Shown: one piece after another, positions 44,622 to 57,357 of the stretch
How positions within the stretch are numbered: the stretch's first letter is position 1
How the letters are laid out: the number at the start of each line of letters is the position of its first letter
Assembly (NCBI GenBank): GCA_035236585.1
Contig: CP141135.1
Location: 61,224,190-61,288,189 of the forward strand
DNA: 64,000 bases
DNA from: Warburgia ugandensis
Lineage: Eukaryota; Streptophyta; Magnoliopsida; Canellales; Canellaceae
Reading direction: 5' to 3'
Program-made: the position numbers and the translations under genes
The notes under the pieces: model-generated
What the model was told of the DNA's origin: nothing
Seen by the model: only the letters and a program-made list of their open reading frames with translations
Database searches by the model: none

Positions 44622-45972
44622 TTGCTAATTAAAGGCACTTTCCCTGATGAACAACTTTTTTATGTTTCCCATCCTCCTTGGTTTGCTGATATTGCGAGTT
44701 ATTTACTTATAGGAAAAATTCCTGAACATTGGACTAAACAAGAAAAGGAAAAATTCTTTTCCAATGTTAAGCACTATTTTTGGGATAATCCATACCTATT
44801 TAACTATTGCCCAGATCAAATTATTCGGAGATGTGTTCCTGAATTAGAACAACATAGTGTCATCTCCTTTTGTCATTCAGAAGCATGTTGTGGACATTTT
44901 TCAGCACAGAAAACAGCTGTAAAGAATTTGCAGTGTGGTTTCTATTGGCCATCATTATTCAAAGACACTCATGTGTTCTGTAAATCTTGTGAGCGATGTC
45001 AAAAGTTAGGAGGAATAAACCATAGGAATATGATGCCTTTAAACCCTATCCTTATTATAGAAGTTTTTTATTGTTGGGGTATAGATTTTATGGGTCCATT
45101 TCCACCTTCTTTTGGCTACATTTATATCTTATTAGATGTAGACTATGTTTCAAAATGGATTAAGGCTATCTCATGTAGGCATAATGATCACAAAATAGTT
45201 CTTAAATTCTTAAAACAAAATATTTTTTTTCTAAATTTGGGACTCCTCTGGCCATTATAGGTGATAACGGTGTACACTTTTACAACAAACCATTTGAAGC
45301 ACTCATTAAAAAACATAATATAACCCATAAAGTTGTAAAACCATATCACCCACAAACAAGTGGACAAGTAGAAGTATCTAATCAGGCCATAAAACAAATC
45401 CTTCAAAAGACTGTAAATTCGGATAGTAAAGATTGGTCTCTTCGACTGACCGATGCGCTCTAAGCTTACAGGACTGCACATCGCACCTCGATTGGCATGT
45501 CTCCATATAGTATTGTATACGGTAAGGCTTGTCATTTGCCTATGGAATTGGAACATAGAGCTTATTGGGCTATAAAGACATTAAATTTCAATATGGATAA
45601 AGCAAGCTCACATAGAAAACTCCAACTTAATGAGTTGGAAGAGATCAGGCAAGAAGCTTATGAAAGTAATAGGATATATAAAGAAAAGATGAAAGTTTTG
45701 CATGATAAGAACATAATGAGAAAATCCTTTACTCCAAGCTAGAAGGTTCTACTTTACAATTCTAAGCCTCACCTATTTCCAGGTAAGCTTAGATCTCGAT
45801 GGACCGGTCCATATATAGTAAGAGAAGTTTTTCCATATGGGACCATTGAGATTGAGGACGCTAGGACTAGTCATAGTTTTAAAGTGAATGGTCAATGTTT
45901 AAAGCCTTTCCTAGAATATGAGAATCCAGAAGTTGAGTCCACAACTCTAGAGGATCCTGTTTATCAGGATTG
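44622..45972 (+). pseudogene. integrase of inner element
   Basis: The zinc-binding part is ...CHSEACCGHFSAQKTA...CKSCERCQKLG. The core has WGIDFMGPF (first Asp, about 45084), [10 protein letters not shown] (second Asp, about 45263) and GQVEVSN (Glu, about 45371). The C-terminal part has YGKACHLPMELEHRAYWA, KVLLYNSKPHLFPGKLRSRW and IEIEDARTSHSFKVNGQ. A frameshift lies in the T-run 45222-45229, and stops at about 45462 and 45740. The end (TAG/TGA near 45972) is shared with the outer copy. Confidence 0.88.
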
Positions 45973-47666
45973 AGTGGATCTCATCCCTGTGTACCATATT
46001 TTATATTTTTTTCTCTGCATCACCCATATTCATTTTAGGTCATACTTTTTAAAACATTGAGGACAATGTTTCTGTCAGGTTGGGGGTGTAAAATTCTAGC
46101 AAATTCTAGTTCTTTTTTAGGTTTTTAGGTGCTTTCCTTAGTTTTTCAAAAAAAAATGAAAAATTTTAGGTCATTTCCCATACTATGATGAGAATTGGAT
46201 TTTCTGAAGGATAATCATGATAGCTTTAGCTTATTAATGGAATTGAATATGATTAATTAATTATTTTACTCAATTTCTAAAGTATTCTATGAAAGCAAAG
46301 TCTTAGATCACATCTGTACACGCAGTTGCATATAGATAGTCTAGAAATCGTGAAGAAATTCAATGGAGACTTATAACCTAAGAAAGTTTTAGAGCCATTC
46401 ATCCTTTTTGAGAGGTTATAAATGTTCTTAATTTTCTTTAGCGTACTTAAAGAAAATTGATCCCAAACTCTTAAATTTGGCTAATTACCTGAATAATTAG
46501 AGTACTATCTTTAAATTCTGGAAGTTCATTGAATCTGATAGATTATAGGAAACCTAGAAAATTATTTAGGCCATCCTTGTTGTAAACCTAGAGACATAAA
46601 GCCTACCATAAAGTATTTTTACCACTAGTTACCCAAGTCGAGCCTTTTAAAATAAGCCTTTTCTTTTGTCACCCAAACTAACCTTTACCCATATGAACCT
46701 AGTATAAATTAACCATTACGCATTTTCTTTGAAAAATAAGTTAGAGAGTAATGAAGAAATTCCTTTTGGTTGCAATGAAAGTCAAAAAGTGGATATCAAC
46801 AAAAGAAATATTCTTCAAAGTAAGTAAAAAGCATTGAAATATAAAGAAAAGAGTTTGAAGAAAAGAAAAAAGAGAGAGAGAGAGAGAGAAAAGAAGAAAG
46901 AAGAAGAAGAAGTTTGAAGAATGCAAAGAAATGTAGAAAAAGAAATATTCACTTCAGAAAAAGGAAAGAAAGAGTTGTCAACTTTAGTAGAAGACCTCTA
47001 CTTATTTTTTTGAAGAAACTTTGAATACCCTTATACCTTTTCTTTGGTACATTGTCCTAAGCCTACATTTCGTCCCAGTTAAAGACCTATTGATTCTAGG
47101 ATGAATATAGTCTTGATGAGGAAATAAATGGATAGGATTTAAAAGAGTGGTACTTCTAAATATTCAAAGGTAATGACATCCATTCCAAAGGGATCAAAAC
47201 AATTACATTCCTTAGTAACTCCCATTCTTCATGACTATATGTGAGATCATTTTTCTTTTATTGACTCTTCTCACATAATTAAAAGAGAGATATGATTTAA
47301 ACCCTCTATCTGAGAGATTTTATTTTTGAGTGTATGCCATTAGTAACGGTTGAGGTCAAAACATATTTCACATGGAGTTCAAAAGTTAGAAGTCTACTCA
47401 GAGATAAAGATTATTCTATGTGTAGACTGTATGCACACACACACACACACACACACACTCACTATGAGATCTGAGCTTAAGTGGAATATTTTTAGCATAT
47501 GGGTAGGGTTTTGAATTCTTCAGTCATCTTTATTAGTAAACTAAAGTGGAAAGATTTATTAAAGATAATTCCTTGAAGAAAGTGGAGATGACCTAAAAAA
47601 ATAAAAAAATTTGAGTTGATTTTTTCGCATCTTTTACTAGGGACTAGCAAAATGCTGGTTGGGAGG
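45973..47666 (+). other. post-pol spacer of inner element
   Basis: Non-coding. It starts with GAGGACAATGTTTCTGTCAGG then TTGGGGGTG, a string typical of the pol end in Athila-like elements, and contains a GA run (46871-46890) and a (CA)n run at 47432-47458. Full Athila elements often have an envelope-like frame here; none is seen. The polypurine tract is GGTTGGGAGG just before the LTR. Confidence 0.75.
47432..47458 (+). repeat. (CA)n microsatellite
   Basis: About 13 CA units in the spacer of the inner element. Confidence 0.9.
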
Positions 47667-49713
47667 TGTATTAAGTGTTCAATTTTGGTCAAAATACCCC
47701 TAATTTAGTGTTTAATTAGAGCATCTAGGTCATCAATTTCAAGATTTTACACAAAATATTTGATCTTCGCTTTAATTGGCCTTCCAACCATTGAATTGCA
47801 AGATTTAGTAGTCAGATGATCATCAAAGCTAATCAGAGGAATAATACATGGTTCAGATGATTCTAATTAGGTTCTATGTATTGTAGATCAATCGACTCAA
47901 GCGTGGATGATCCAGATCAAATCACGAAAATCAGATGAGGATAGTGAAGCTGCATGGAAAAAGAAGACTTTGTAGACTCCTAGAACAGAACAAAGTTGAA
48001 GACTCCAGAGTTCTAGTAAGATTGGAATGCTGATGGATCCCACCCTTCCTCTTATCTGTCTTTTCCCTCTCTCTTATCTCTTATCTCTCTCCTCTCTCCT
48101 GTCTTTTCTCTTTCTCTCTTATCTCCCTCTCTCCTACACGTCTCTCTCCCCCTTTTTATTCCCCTTCCCCTCTCTTCTCACGGTTTTCTCTTTCTCTCCT
48201 TTTCTCTTTTGGGCTGGCCAACTTTCCACTCTCTTCTCACCCTCTCCTTCCCTATCTCTCACATACCCACCTCTCTTCTCCTTCTTTCTCACAACTCTCC
48301 TCTCTCCATTCTCTCCCCTTTCTCATTCTCTCTCGCACCTTTCCCCTACCTCCAAGCTATATCTCTTTTCTCTCTCTAAACCGTATCTCACTCTCTTCTC
48401 CTCTCTCTCTCTCTCAACCACACCACTGCACCAGCCTTCTCAGCCCAAATCCATTCTCCTCTTCAACCCACCTCTTCCTAGCTTCTCCTTCAATGCCCTA
48501 GTCCACACCACACCACACCACATCCTTCCTTCCCTTCCTATCTCTCTCTCTCTCTCTGCTGCCCCTCTCTTCTTCTTCTCTCATACTCCCTTCCCTCTCT
48601 TACCTGCCTCTTCTTCTCAATCCCCTCGTCTTCCTCTCTATTTGATCAACAAAAGACGTAGCTTTCCCAGCCCAACAAGTTGTTTTCCTCTGCCCAGTCC
48701 CTTTGTCTACACACACTCTAGCTTTCCCTCTTCCTCCTCTCTCTTTACTCCGGTGTCGATTCTCTGCCGGCCGGTTTAGGCATCGTCAATGGACGGTCAA
48801 GAGACAGAAACCCAAGTTGGATTTCCAATTTCCTCCTGCTCCCATCTCTTCCTTTCCTCCTCTCTTCCCTTTCTTCCTTCTTCTTCTTCTTCTTCTTCTT
48901 CTTCTTCTTCTTCTTCATCCTTTGTTTCTCTCTTCCTTCATCAGGTTTTTCTTAAAAACTAGATTTTTGGCTTAATTTTGATTTTGCCCTTTTATTTTAA
49001 ATTCAATTACATCCCTGTCCTCTCTCTCTCTCTCTTTAATTTTGTCTGTGTCCTGTTTATCCTAGTTCTATTTTATCTGTGTTTTTCTTATCCATGAATA
49101 GCCTAATCTCTACACGATCAATAAAGGTCTAACCCAATCAACGGGTTAGCCTTAATCACCAAAATCTTCAATTTCTCCTTTATTCTCATTTGATTTCAAA
49201 TAAAATTTACAAGTTCATTCCTAGTACACCCCTAGATATAATTGAGGTCTTTGATCTTCATTTTGATATCCCAAAATCAATCTAAACTGTCCAAATCCCA
49301 AATTTACAAATTAGCCCAGATCTTGATCATTTTGATGAATTTGACAAATTTGACCAATGGATCTCCAATCAAGAAGGTGATGAAGACATATATGGAGGAT
49401 GATCATCTCTCAGGACATCAGATTTGAAGATTTTGATAGAGATTGATCTAGGGAAGTAGTTTTTTTATATTGTTATTTGATTTTGTTTGTTTTCTTTAGG
49501 AACTAGAAATTCTGTAAGTTTGAGAATTTGATTGGATCTGAACTTTAATTATCATTTCAATAATTTCAGTAATTTTGAGTGATTTATTTTTAATTTTAGA
49601 GAATTAAATTTTATTAAAAATCCTACTTTTTAAGTGAAGTCTTCCTGGGATCGACCCGTACTTGCATACGCTACACTACAATAGCCCGTGCACTTGTAGT
49701 TAAACAATCAACA
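47667..49713 (+). mobile_element. 3' LTR of inner element
   Basis: TGTATTAAGTGTTCAATTTT to AAACAATCAACA, 2047 bp. It carries an extra TA after the first three bases relative to the 5' LTR. The pyrimidine tract covers about 48040-48950 and includes a (CTT)n run at 48876-48916, longer than in the 5' LTR. The 250-codon frame at 48027-48779 is a translation of this tract. Confidence 0.92.
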
Positions 49714-49718
49714 CTTTT

Positions 49719-50607
49719 CTTTCATTTTCATGTTTTTAAATCTCTTTTGAAGAATATTTCTTTTCTCAATATTCACTTTTCTGCTCTGATTGCAACTAAA
49801 AAGTATATTTTCATTCATCTCTAACTTATCTTTTGAAGAAATAGGTAATGGATATATTATAGTGGGTTAATATGGGTTAAGATTAGTTGTGTGAGAAAAG
49901 AAAAGGCTTATATTAAGGCTCAAATTGGCTGACTAGTGGTAAAATTATATTTGAGTAAGCTTTATGTCTGTAGGTTAACAAAGATGGCCTAAATCATTTT
50001 CTAAGATTTCTATAATCTATTGGATTCAATAAACCTTTAGAACCTCAAAGATAATACTCTAATCATTTTAGTAGTTACTCAAATTTGAAAGTTGATGGGA
50101 TCAAGTTTCTTTAAGCACGTTGAAGAAAATTAGAAATATTTATAACCTGTCAGAAGGAATGAACAGCTCTAAAACTCACTTAGGTTATAGGTCTCTATTG
50201 AATTTCTTCAGGATTTTTATGTCATAACTACTTATCACTTAGACTATATACATGTAGTTGTGTATACATATATGATTTGAGACTTAGCTTTCATGAAATA
50301 CTTTAGAAAATAAGTAAAATGATGAATTAATCATGTACAATTCTATTAATAAGCTAAGGATGGTAATTCAATATTAGGCTTTCAGAAAATCCAATTCTCA
50401 TCATTGTATATGAATTGTCCCTTTTTCTTTTCTTTTCTTTTTCTTGTTTAATCAAAAAATTTAACAAAAACTTAAATATACCAAAATTCTACACCCCCAA
50501 CCTGATAGAAACAATGTCCTCAATGTTTAAATAGTATGAACTAAAATGAATATGGGTGATGTATAGGAAAAAAAATACAAAATATGGTACAAAGGGATCA
50601 TATCCAC
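49719..50607 (-). other. post-pol spacer of outer element, proximal part
   Basis: Non-coding; aligns in inverse orientation with 45973-46830 of the inner element, including the CACCCCCAACCTGA...TGTCCTCAATG string at 50490-50525. Confidence 0.75.
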
Positions 50608-51900
50608 TCAATCCTGATAAGCATGATCCTTTAGAGTTGTGGACTCAACTTCTAGGTTCTCATATTCTAGGAAAGGCTTTAAACATTGACCATTTACTTT
50701 AAAAGTATGACCAGTCCTAGCATCCTCAATCTCGACAGTTTTATATGGAAAAACTTCTTTAACTATATATGGAATTGTCCACCGAGATCTAAGCTTACCT
50801 GGGAAGAGTTGAAGCTTAGAGTTGTAAAGAAGTACCTTTTGGGATGGAGTAAAGAATTTTCTTAAAATGTTTTGATCATGAAAAACTCTCATCTTTTCCT
50901 TGTAGATCCTATTACTCTCATAAGCTTCATGTCGGATCTCCTCCAACTCATTAAATTGGAGCTTACGATGCGAACCTGCTTTGTCCATATCAAAATTTTA
51001 ATCTTTTAATTGCATAGTAGGCTCTATGTTCCAATTCTACGAGCAAGTGATAATATTTACCATAAATAATACGGTAAGGGGACATGCCAATCAGGGTCTT
51101 AAATGCAGTCTAATATGCCCAAAGAACATCCCTCAATCGAATAAACCAATCCTTGTGGTATGGGTTAACAGTCCTTTGCAGAATTTGTTTAATGACCCGA
51201 TTTGAGGCTTCAACTTGTCCACTTGTTTGTGGGTAATACGGGGTTGCAACTTTATATGTGATGTTATATTTTTTCATTAATGCTTCAAAAACTCTATTGC
51301 AAAAATGAGTCTCATTGTCACTAATGATGGCTCAAGGTGTTCCAAATTGGGAAAATATATTTTATTTTAAGAACTTAATGATTGTTTTATGATCATTAAC
51401 TTGACATGGAACAGCCTCGATTCATTTGAAAACATAGTTTACTGCGACTAAAATATATAGGTATCCAAAAGAAGGTGCAAACGGCCTCATGAAATCAATG
51501 CCCGGCAATCAAAGACCTTCACTATTAGAATGGGGTTTAAAGACATCGTATTCCTAGGAGTTATTCCTCGTAAATTTTGGTAGTGCTCGCATGCCTTACA
51601 GGTGTAATAGGTGTCTTTGAAAAGAGTTAGCCAGTAGAAACACATTGTAAGATTTTTGTAGCTGTTTTCTTAGTAGAAAATTATCCATCAAATGTTTCTG
51701 AGTGACAAAAAGAGATGATACTAGATTGTTCAATATCAGGCACACATCTTCTAATTATTTAATCCAAGCAGTATTTAAACAAATACGAATCATCCTAAAA
51801 ATACTGTTTGACATTGGAGAAGAATTTTGTCTTTTCATTTTTGGTCCAATGTTCCAGTATCTTTCCTGTGGCTAGATAATTTTCAATATCTGCAAACCAA
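50608..51900 (-). pseudogene. integrase of outer element
   Basis: The C-terminal part is open at 50608-50988: RKLQFNELEEIRHEAYESNR, VLLYNSKLQLFPGKLRSRW, VEIEDARTGHTFKVNGQCLK. The core and zinc-binding part (51000-51700) are recognisable by comparison with the inner element but carry many stops and small deletions. Confidence 0.8.
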
Positions 51901-53270
51901 GGGAGATTGGAGACATTAAAAAGTTGTTCATCAAGGAAGGTATCCTTGATTGGAAATAAATCCAAAGACTCAGTTAGGATAAATCTAGAAAGGTAGTCTG
52001 CTATTACGTTTTCTACTCCTTTCTTATCTTTAACCTCTAAATCAAATTCTTGGAGTAGAGGGCTCCATTTAAGAAGTCATGGCTTAGCATCTCTCTTTGA
52101 AAGAAGGTACTCTAGTGCTGAATGATCAGTGAAAATGACTATCTTAGAGCCTATCAAGTAAGACTTGAACTTATCTAGTGCAAAGACTATGGTAAGGAGT
52201 TCCTTTTCCTTGGAAGAATAATTTATTTGTGCACTATTAAGTGTCTTGCTTGCATAGTGGATGACATAGGTCTTCTTATCCTTTCTTTATACTAAGACTT
52301 CCCCTACAGCATAACCACTTGCATCACACATGATTTTAAAGGGCACTTTCTAGTTGGATGATTGCATGATAGGTGTAGTGGTTAACTTCTCCTTTAGTTT
52401 AGTAAAGGCTTAGTAACAATCGGCAGTTGATTCGAATGGAGTGTCCTTAGCTAGGAGGTTACACAATGGTCGAGATATTGTACTAAAATCTTTTATAAAC
52501 TTCTTGTAAAATCTTGCATGTCCTAAAAAGGAGTGAATGCCTTTAACTGTTTGAGAGGTGGGCGATGAGAAATGAGATCAATTTTTGCTTTGTATACCTC
52601 TCTTCCTGTGGACGAGACAATATGGCCAAGTACAATCCTTTGAGGTACCATGAAGTGACACTTTTCCCAATTTAGGACTAAGTTCTTCTCATCACAATAG
52701 TGGAGGACTTTTCTCAAATTTTCTAGACACATATAAAATGAATTCCCAAAAATTAAGAAATCATCCATGAAAACCTTTAGAAAGCGCTCTACCATATCAC
52801 TGAAAATACTCAACATGCTTCTTTGAAATGTTGCAGGAGCATTACATAATCGGAATGACATTCTTTTATAAGAAAAAGTGCTAAACAAATATGTAAATGT
52901 GGTCTTTTCCTAATCCTCAGGTGCAATTTCTATTTGATTATACCTTGAATAACCATCTAGGAAATAATAGTACTAACGTCTTGCAACCCTTTCTAACATT
53001 TGATCAACAAAAGGCAAAGGAAAATGGTCCTTCCTTGTGACAACATTCAACTTTCAACAGTCGATACACATATGCCAACCAGTGATAACCTTAGTAGGAA
53101 TCAATTCATTGTTGTCGTTAGTTATTACTGTCACTCCAGACTTTTATGGAACCACCTGAGTAGGACTTACCCATTTTCTATCACTTATGGGATAGATGAT
53201 TCCCTTATCAAACAACTTTAGGACTTTTACTCTAACTATATCTTTCATATTAGAATTTAACCTTCTTTGC
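51901..53270 (-). pseudogene. RNase H and reverse transcriptase of outer element
   Basis: RNase H strings ([17 protein letters not shown]) lie at 52080-52220. RT is open at 52523-52888: FSYKRMSFRLCNAPATFQRS, VFMDDFLIFGNSF with the catalytic Asp pair, NWEKCHFMVPQRIVLGHIVS. The N-terminal RT blocks lie at 52890-53270 in broken frames. Confidence 0.85.
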
Positions 53271-53900
53271 ATTTGACGACATGGTTTAGCTTCATCCTTT
53301 AGATATATCCTATGGGTGCAGATTAAGGGGTTAATTCCCTTTAGATCAGCTATGGTCCATCCTATAACACCTTTGTGTTCTTTTAAAGTGACTATTAACT
53401 TTTCCTCCTGAGATGTTTCTAATTGGGAGGAAATTATTACAGGAAAAGTCTCCTTTTCTCCTAAATAAACATATTTTAAATATGATGGTAGATATTTCAA
53501 TTTAAGTTTAAGAGTTTCTACGAATGATGGAAGGGGAGTGGACTCCCTTAGTGGAAGGTCCTCGAAATGAGGTTTCCATTTTTCTGTATCCATGATAGGA
53601 ATAGAATCAAAGAGGGAATTAACTTCCTCTATTAATGCATCCTCATTAAACTCATTCAAATGGGCCAAACAGGCCTCCAGTGGGTCTAACAAAGAAGACG
53701 ACTAAAACTGATCTTGCACCACTGAATTGATCATGTTAACATTGTTTAAATCATCCATAGTTTCACCAGGTTGCTTACAAACGTTAAAGATGTTTAGCTC
53801 TAATGTCATATTGCTAAAGGACAGTTTCATGACACTATTTCTATAGTTCTTAAGGCATATGACATACCCAAAAATGCTCGTCCCAAGATGACTGGTATTT
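53144..53900 (-). pseudogene. pol linker and RT start of outer element
   Basis: The open part 53144-53692 reads LDPLEACLAHLNEFNEDALI, MDTEKWKPHFEDLPLREST and then the RT lead-in KGVIGWTIADLKGINPLICT, VKVLKLFDKGIIYPISDRKW. It keeps the GVIGW/IADLKGI block that is damaged in the inner copy. No LINE stub is present at the position equivalent to 42614, so that insertion is private to the inner copy. Confidence 0.82.
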
Positions 53901-53999
53901 CATTCTTCTCATTCACCACCAATTGTGTATTTAGAACTAAAAAAATCTACAGGGAATCAAAATTGTTCTACCTGGACTAATACATCCTCTATTACCCCT

Positions 54000-54253
54000 C
54001 TCGGTATTTTTACAGAATGGTTAGCTAGCTAGAGTGTAGTAGATGTAGGTCTCAGTTCTCCCAGACCTAACTGTTCATATACCGAGTATGGTAATAGATT
54101 CATACTAGATCCTAGATCAAGCAAAGCTTGATTGATCTTATGATTGCCAATAATGCAAGTAAGAGTGGGGCAACCTAGATCCTTGTATTTTAGTGGTGTA
54201 CGATGTTGAAGAATAGAACTCACTTGTTTAGTAAAAATTGCCTTCTTTTGCAC
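54000..54253 (-). pseudogene. protease domain of outer element
   Basis: QALLDLGSSMNLLPYSVYEQ with the D-L-G-S-S active site, then LGLGELRPTSTTL and a stop where the inner copy has Gln (TAG at about 54030). Confidence 0.82.
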
Positions 54254-55046
54254 ATTGAGTTTTCTTTTTGTGGTGTATAGGTCATTTAAGAATTTGGCAT
54301 ATGATGGGATCTGTTTTATTGCATCTAAGATTGATATGTTGATCTTGACCTACTTGAAAATCTCTAAGATCTCATCATTGGAGGCAGACTTTGAAGCTTA
54401 ACACAACCTTTATAGAAATGGGGCAGGGATAGGACACGGGTTGACATGTGAGGTAAGGTCTTTCTATTTAGACTTTTCTGTGACCTTAGTGGACTTTTCT
54501 ACTTGTTCAATCTTTTAAGGTTCATCCTTCTCAATTCTTTTATCACTCATAAGAATGGTGACAGTCTTGGTCTGTTTTATAGTAGAGTTGGATGATGCTT
54601 GATGGACATTAGTGTTAATAGCATGCATTGTCTTAGGATTTGCTTGTAGTTAAGCTGAAAACTTTTCTTTTTCCATGTTTCGCATCATCTGACTCATCAT
54701 ATTTTCTAACACTTTCATAAACTTTTCTAATTGAGAAATTTTTCTCTCCTAATTTTAAATTATCTGATTATCCTCTCCATGCATTTTGGATGGGGGATAT
54801 GGTGAAGGAGTAGGATTTTGATGAGCTTAGTAAGATAGGGTAAAGAGTCCTTAATTTTGTTGATGAGGCAAGTACAGACCTGATTGTGAAAGATTAATTT
54901 TGTTGATGAGGTAGGTATGGACCTGATTGTGAAATATTTGTTGTGGGTCCATTTCTCCAATTGAAGTTAAGGTGGTTTCTCCAATTGGGATTGTATGTTT
55001 TAGAAAAGGGGGAAAAAGGTTGCTTATAAGAGTTTAGGGAATTTGT

Positions 55047-55827
55047 CTATTCATGAAGTACATCTTGAAATGCTGCTATTGTTGGGCATTCCTGAGTAAC
55101 GTTTACATAACTTTCACAAATATTGCACACCTGTTTGATCTTCATGGAGGCAACTTTCACCATTTCTATGGCCTTTACTTTTCTAGTAAGGGAGGTTATC
55201 TTTGCATTTATGTCATCTTTTTCATTCAAGGCATAAAGACCTCCCTTAGAAGATGTGGCGGGCTTTGTTCTATCTAAATGATCAATTCTTTCTAAATCAA
55301 CCCAGGTGTGTGCACTCTCAACTAACCATTCTAAGTACTCTTGCTCTTCTTCTAGTTTTTTGCTTAGGAAATTACCATTGCACATCATTTCTACAAACTA
55401 ACGCATATCAGAGTTTAATCCTTCATAACAGAAGCTAATAATGTGCCAAGATTCGTATTCATGCTGTGGACATGTTAACAATATATCTTTGAATCTTTCC
55501 CAGCATTGATAGAAGTTCGCTTTGTCATTTTGGGTGAAGATCATAATCTTTCGGTGAAGAGTGTTGGTTTTATGAGTTGAGAAGAACTTTTTCAAGAACT
55601 CCCTTGTCATATCTTGCCAGGTTTGTATTGAACCACATCTTAACCTTTTCCTTTAAAGAGAAAGGAAAAAGCTTCAACCTTACCATATTTAATTTGACAT
55701 TTTGTGTGCACTGTGTAGTACACACTTCATCGAATTCTTTTAGGTGTAGGTAAGGACTTTCACTGTCCAACCCATGGTATTTTGGGAGTAATTGAATTAC
55801 TCTCGTTTTTAGCTCTATGGTATCCAC
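55047..55827 (-). pseudogene. gag of outer element
   Basis: Three overlapping frames cover the Athila gag: LPKYHGLDSESPYLHLKEFD, LFPFSLKEKVKMWF (55570-55827); FTQNDKANFYQCWERFKDIL (55398-55610); EEEQEYLEWLVESAHTWVDL and a Cys/His cluster CNICESYVNVTQECP (55047-55388). It is more complete than the inner gag, with at least two frame changes. Confidence 0.85.
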
Positions 55828-57330
55828 ATTTTGAGGTAGAATTACACAAGATAGCGTACTTGTATGAGTTGGTTGAAGATAATCCCTTAGTGTTCTACCA
55901 CAAGGGTTTTGATAAAAATCATTATCTCTATGGTCAATCTATTGGTCCCACTCTACATTTCCATTTCTTCTCCAGTTCCTAAGGATGGGTGGATGATTAT
56001 TCCTCTTTAGTAGAGGTTGATGCTCTTCATCTATTGGCGGTGGTGGGTCCTAATTCATAAGGAGTGTGGGGCCCAGATCTCCTCTAACACTACATAGGGG
56101 TGAGTTATCCCTTGATCTTTATTCAGTCATTGATTGAATTAGCTATATGTTGTTTTTGACTAAATGTCTAGTTTTATTGCATGTCCATAAGTGCATACAA
56201 CATGGATTTTTTTTTGTTTACCTAACTAATTTTAAATGCTAATGATAGGGCACAAAAATTCAAACACCCCAAAGGTTAGGAAGTAGCAATTTGATTATCT
56301 CAGAATTGTGTTGGGGAGAAGCTTTTAGATTAGCCTAATCTAATGCCCCTCCTCTCTTTCAGACTTGTTCTACTACTTACTAGTTAGATCCTACCTGACC
56401 AACCACTTCACAGCCTCTTCAGTTAGCCATAGGTAGTCTAAGTCATAGAATGTGTTGACAGAGCTAGTCATTTAAAAACCAATGTAGTAGGTTAAATGGG
56501 GGCCACTAGGGTGGCAATAGATCGCCTCCTTCCAAGAGGGTCCCATTAGCATATGGTGGGCCTTATAAGTCTCTTCTAGTTGATTTTAAATTAAATTGGA
56601 AGGTTGGGATATGTGCTTGTAGTGATTATCTTAAGTGGGCCAAGAGGTGGTGATGAAATTCATCCCTGATTTTGTTGGGTTGCGTGCCCTTACTAATTAA
56701 ATTTTCCATTCTATGACAATTCGGTCAACATATAATCACCTTAAAGCAATTAAATATGGCCTAAAAATGCAATAACAATTAACAACTAATGAAAACATTA
56801 AAAATGCAACATATATCGAATGTATTCTATAAGATTTTTATACTAACAACCAATGCAATTTTAATCTATAATGCATAACCTAAACTAAAACTTTTAAGGA
56901 GTTTAGAAATTTCTCACAGCGGGGTCCTAAAAAAAATCTTTTCGTACAAGGGTGGGACCATTTACGTTCCACCTCAACTTTTAGGTTACGATGGCCCACC
57001 CTTAACATGTATTATTACAGCCTTTTAAATTAACTATGAAAACAAAAAAGAAATTATATTAAATCCTCACTATAATTCACTCAAAATAAACTACAAAATC
57101 CTAATTAAACTCCTTAAATTTCTTCTTTCTTTTCCAATTTTCCTACAAAATAAGAAATTATCATAAGTACTAAAAATTAGGAGACATTAAATTTATGAAC
57201 TAACAAAATTTTAAAATGCACCTAAATTGCCTAAAATGTTAAAACAATGCAACTCCTAAAATTTTTAAAATTTTAAATTTTGTTGAAAATTTTATATTTT
57301 TTGATTAAAATTTATGAAAACACCATTGTC
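55828..57330 (-). other. leader of outer element, non-coding
   Basis: AT-rich and without open frames of note. It aligns in part with 39470-40900 of the inner element. Confidence 0.6.
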
Positions 57331-57350
57331 GGTTCTCGACAATGACACCA
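57331..57350 (-). other. primer binding site of outer element
   Basis: The minus strand reads TGGTGTCATTGTCGAGAACC, a decayed tRNA-Asp-like site, seven bases from the LTR end. Confidence 0.7.
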
Positions 57351-57357
57351 AAAACTT

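Larger units (their letters stand above)
37416..49718 (+). mobile_element. inner full-length Athila-like gypsy element
   Basis: Element 37421-49713, about 12.3 kb, with LTRs 37421-39442 and 47667-49713 and 5-bp target duplication CTTTT (37416-37420 and 49714-49718). In order: tRNA-Asp-like primer binding site, leader, gag remnant, protease, reverse transcriptase, RNase H, integrase, a 1.7-kb non-coding spacer and a polypurine tract. The pol order RT-RH-IN makes it Ty3/gypsy. The primer site and large LTRs fit Athila/Tat. No envelope-like frame is present. Gag and pol have several stops and frameshifts, and the two LTRs differ at roughly one base in ten to twelve in their first 190 bases by eye, so it is not recent. 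Confidence 0.92.

Noticed and set aside
45973-47666. Envelope-like gene expected in some Athila elements
   Set aside because: No open frame above about 65 codons and no membrane segment pattern; the spacer looks non-coding in both element copies.
48027-48779. 250-codon plus-strand frame
   Set aside because: Lies wholly in the pyrimidine-rich tract of the inner 3' LTR; its Ser/Leu/Phe/Pro content is compositional, and the equivalent frame is broken in the 5' LTR.
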